This document shows positions 4,996 through 5,346 of a DNA stretch of 5,346 bases, piece after piece. The stretch covers positions 1-5,346 of the forward strand of contig JAMPYD010000170.1 in assembly GCA_023700845.1 (NCBI GenBank). Reading direction: 5' to 3'. The notes under the pieces were generated by a model. That model was not told the origin of the DNA. It saw only the letters and a list, made by a program, of their open reading frames with translations, and made no database searches. The position numbers and the translations under genes were made by a program. This DNA is from Elusimicrobiota bacterium. GTDB taxonomy: Bacteria > Elusimicrobiota > Elusimicrobia > UBA1565 > UBA9628. Every line of letters starts with the position of its first letter. The stretch's first letter is position 1.

Positions 4996-5346
4996 ATGAA
5001 ATCATTCAACATCGGACGCTGGACGGTCACCGTCCCGATGATCATCGCCGGTCTCGTCGTGATCTTCCTGGCCGCCACCCTCGGCTCGGTCAAATACTCC
5101 GAAAGCCCGACCTTCTGCAACTCCTGCCACATCATGGCCCCGTACTATAAGGCGTGGAAGGACTCCAAGCACAACAAGGTCGCCTGCGTGGAATGCCACT
5201 ACCCGCCGGCCGACAAGCAGACCTTGCTCTGGAAGAAGTTCCAGGCGATGTCCCAGGTCGCCAAGTACGTCACCCGCACCTACTCCTCGAAGCCCTTCGC
5301 CGAGGTCGAGGACGCGTCCTGCCTGCGTTCCGGCTGCCACTCGACC
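4996..5346 (+). CDS. NapC/NrfH-family membrane-anchored multiheme cytochrome c, cut by window edge
   Basis: These are the first 117 codons of a quinol-dehydrogenase-type cytochrome, open to the right edge. Seen: one N-terminal membrane anchor at about 10-30; CNSCH at 41-45 followed by Ile and Met47, giving the CXXCHXM pattern in which NrfH uses Met as a ligand of heme 1; CVECHYPP at 64-71; and CLRSGCH at 109-115, a CX4CH spacing instead of CXXCH. Known: NapC/NrfH proteins take electrons from menaquinol and pass them to periplasmic partners. It starts 4 nt after the 13-heme gene stop, with GGGG at 4982-4985 as a weakly spaced ribosome site, so the two are almost certainly co-transcribed. Pairing a b-type and a NapC-type quinol module in one operon resembles the Cbc clusters of Geobacter. 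The total heme number and the C-terminus cannot be seen. Confidence 0.9.
   Translation, partial: MKSFNIGRWTVTVPMIIAGLVVIFLAATLGSVKYSESPTFCNSCHIMAPYYKAWKDSKHNKVACVECHYPPADKQTLLWKKFQAMSQVAKYVTRTYSSKPFAEVEDASCLRSGCHST

Noticed and set aside
2784..5135. A 783-codon open frame on the minus strand opposite the 13-heme gene
   Set aside because: It is a GC-bias shadow: the product is an Ala/Gly/Val/Arg-rich chain with no recognisable domain, while the plus strand gives thirteen CXXCH motifs and a clean cytochrome b domain.

Overview
The window comes from a high-GC, Gram-negative-type bacterium with strong G/C preference at third codon positions and an anaerobic, cytochrome-rich respiratory lifestyle. 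Counting the partial gene at the right edge, at least 19 covalent c-heme motifs are encoded in about 2.9 kb. The triheme protein resembles the c7 (PpcA-type) cytochromes of Geobacter and relatives. The large multiheme/b fusion resembles Geobacter CbcL. System II (ResB/CcsA) cytochrome maturation fits Desulfuromonadota but also Acidobacteriota, Elusimicrobiota and the Planctomycetes/Verrucomicrobia group, so the phylum cannot be settled from the sequence alone.

Left half (1-2282, minus strand): a three-gene cluster read leftwards. It holds a small four-helix membrane protein (2282-1929), ResB (1889-738) and a CcsA-type protein (741 to beyond the left edge). ResB and CcsA overlap by ATGA and are probably translationally coupled. 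They form the inner-membrane synthetase that delivers heme and attaches it to CXXCH motifs on the periplasmic side.

Centre (2283-2437): a divergent control region. A sigma-54-like -24/-12 element faces right, toward the triheme cytochrome gene, and a second one faces left, toward the maturation cluster. The rightward transcript is predicted to begin right at a perfect 9-bp hairpin.

Right half (2438-5346, plus strand): a secreted triheme c7-type cytochrome (2438-2839) closed by a very strong intrinsic terminator (2865-2900). A consensus-perfect sigma-54 promoter (2914-2930) follows immediately. It drives a 13-heme cytochrome c fused to a five-helix cytochrome b domain, followed 4 nt later by a NapC/NrfH-family membrane cytochrome that runs off the right edge and carries an unusual CX4CH motif.

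Working model (inference): the membrane cytochromes take electrons from quinol and pass them through the 13-heme domain to periplasmic carriers such as the c7 protein, for onward transfer to a terminal reductase or an extracellular acceptor. The linked ResB/CcsA genes supply heme attachment. Sigma-54-like elements before all three transcription units suggest shared RpoN control. Only the element at 2914 is strong on its own.
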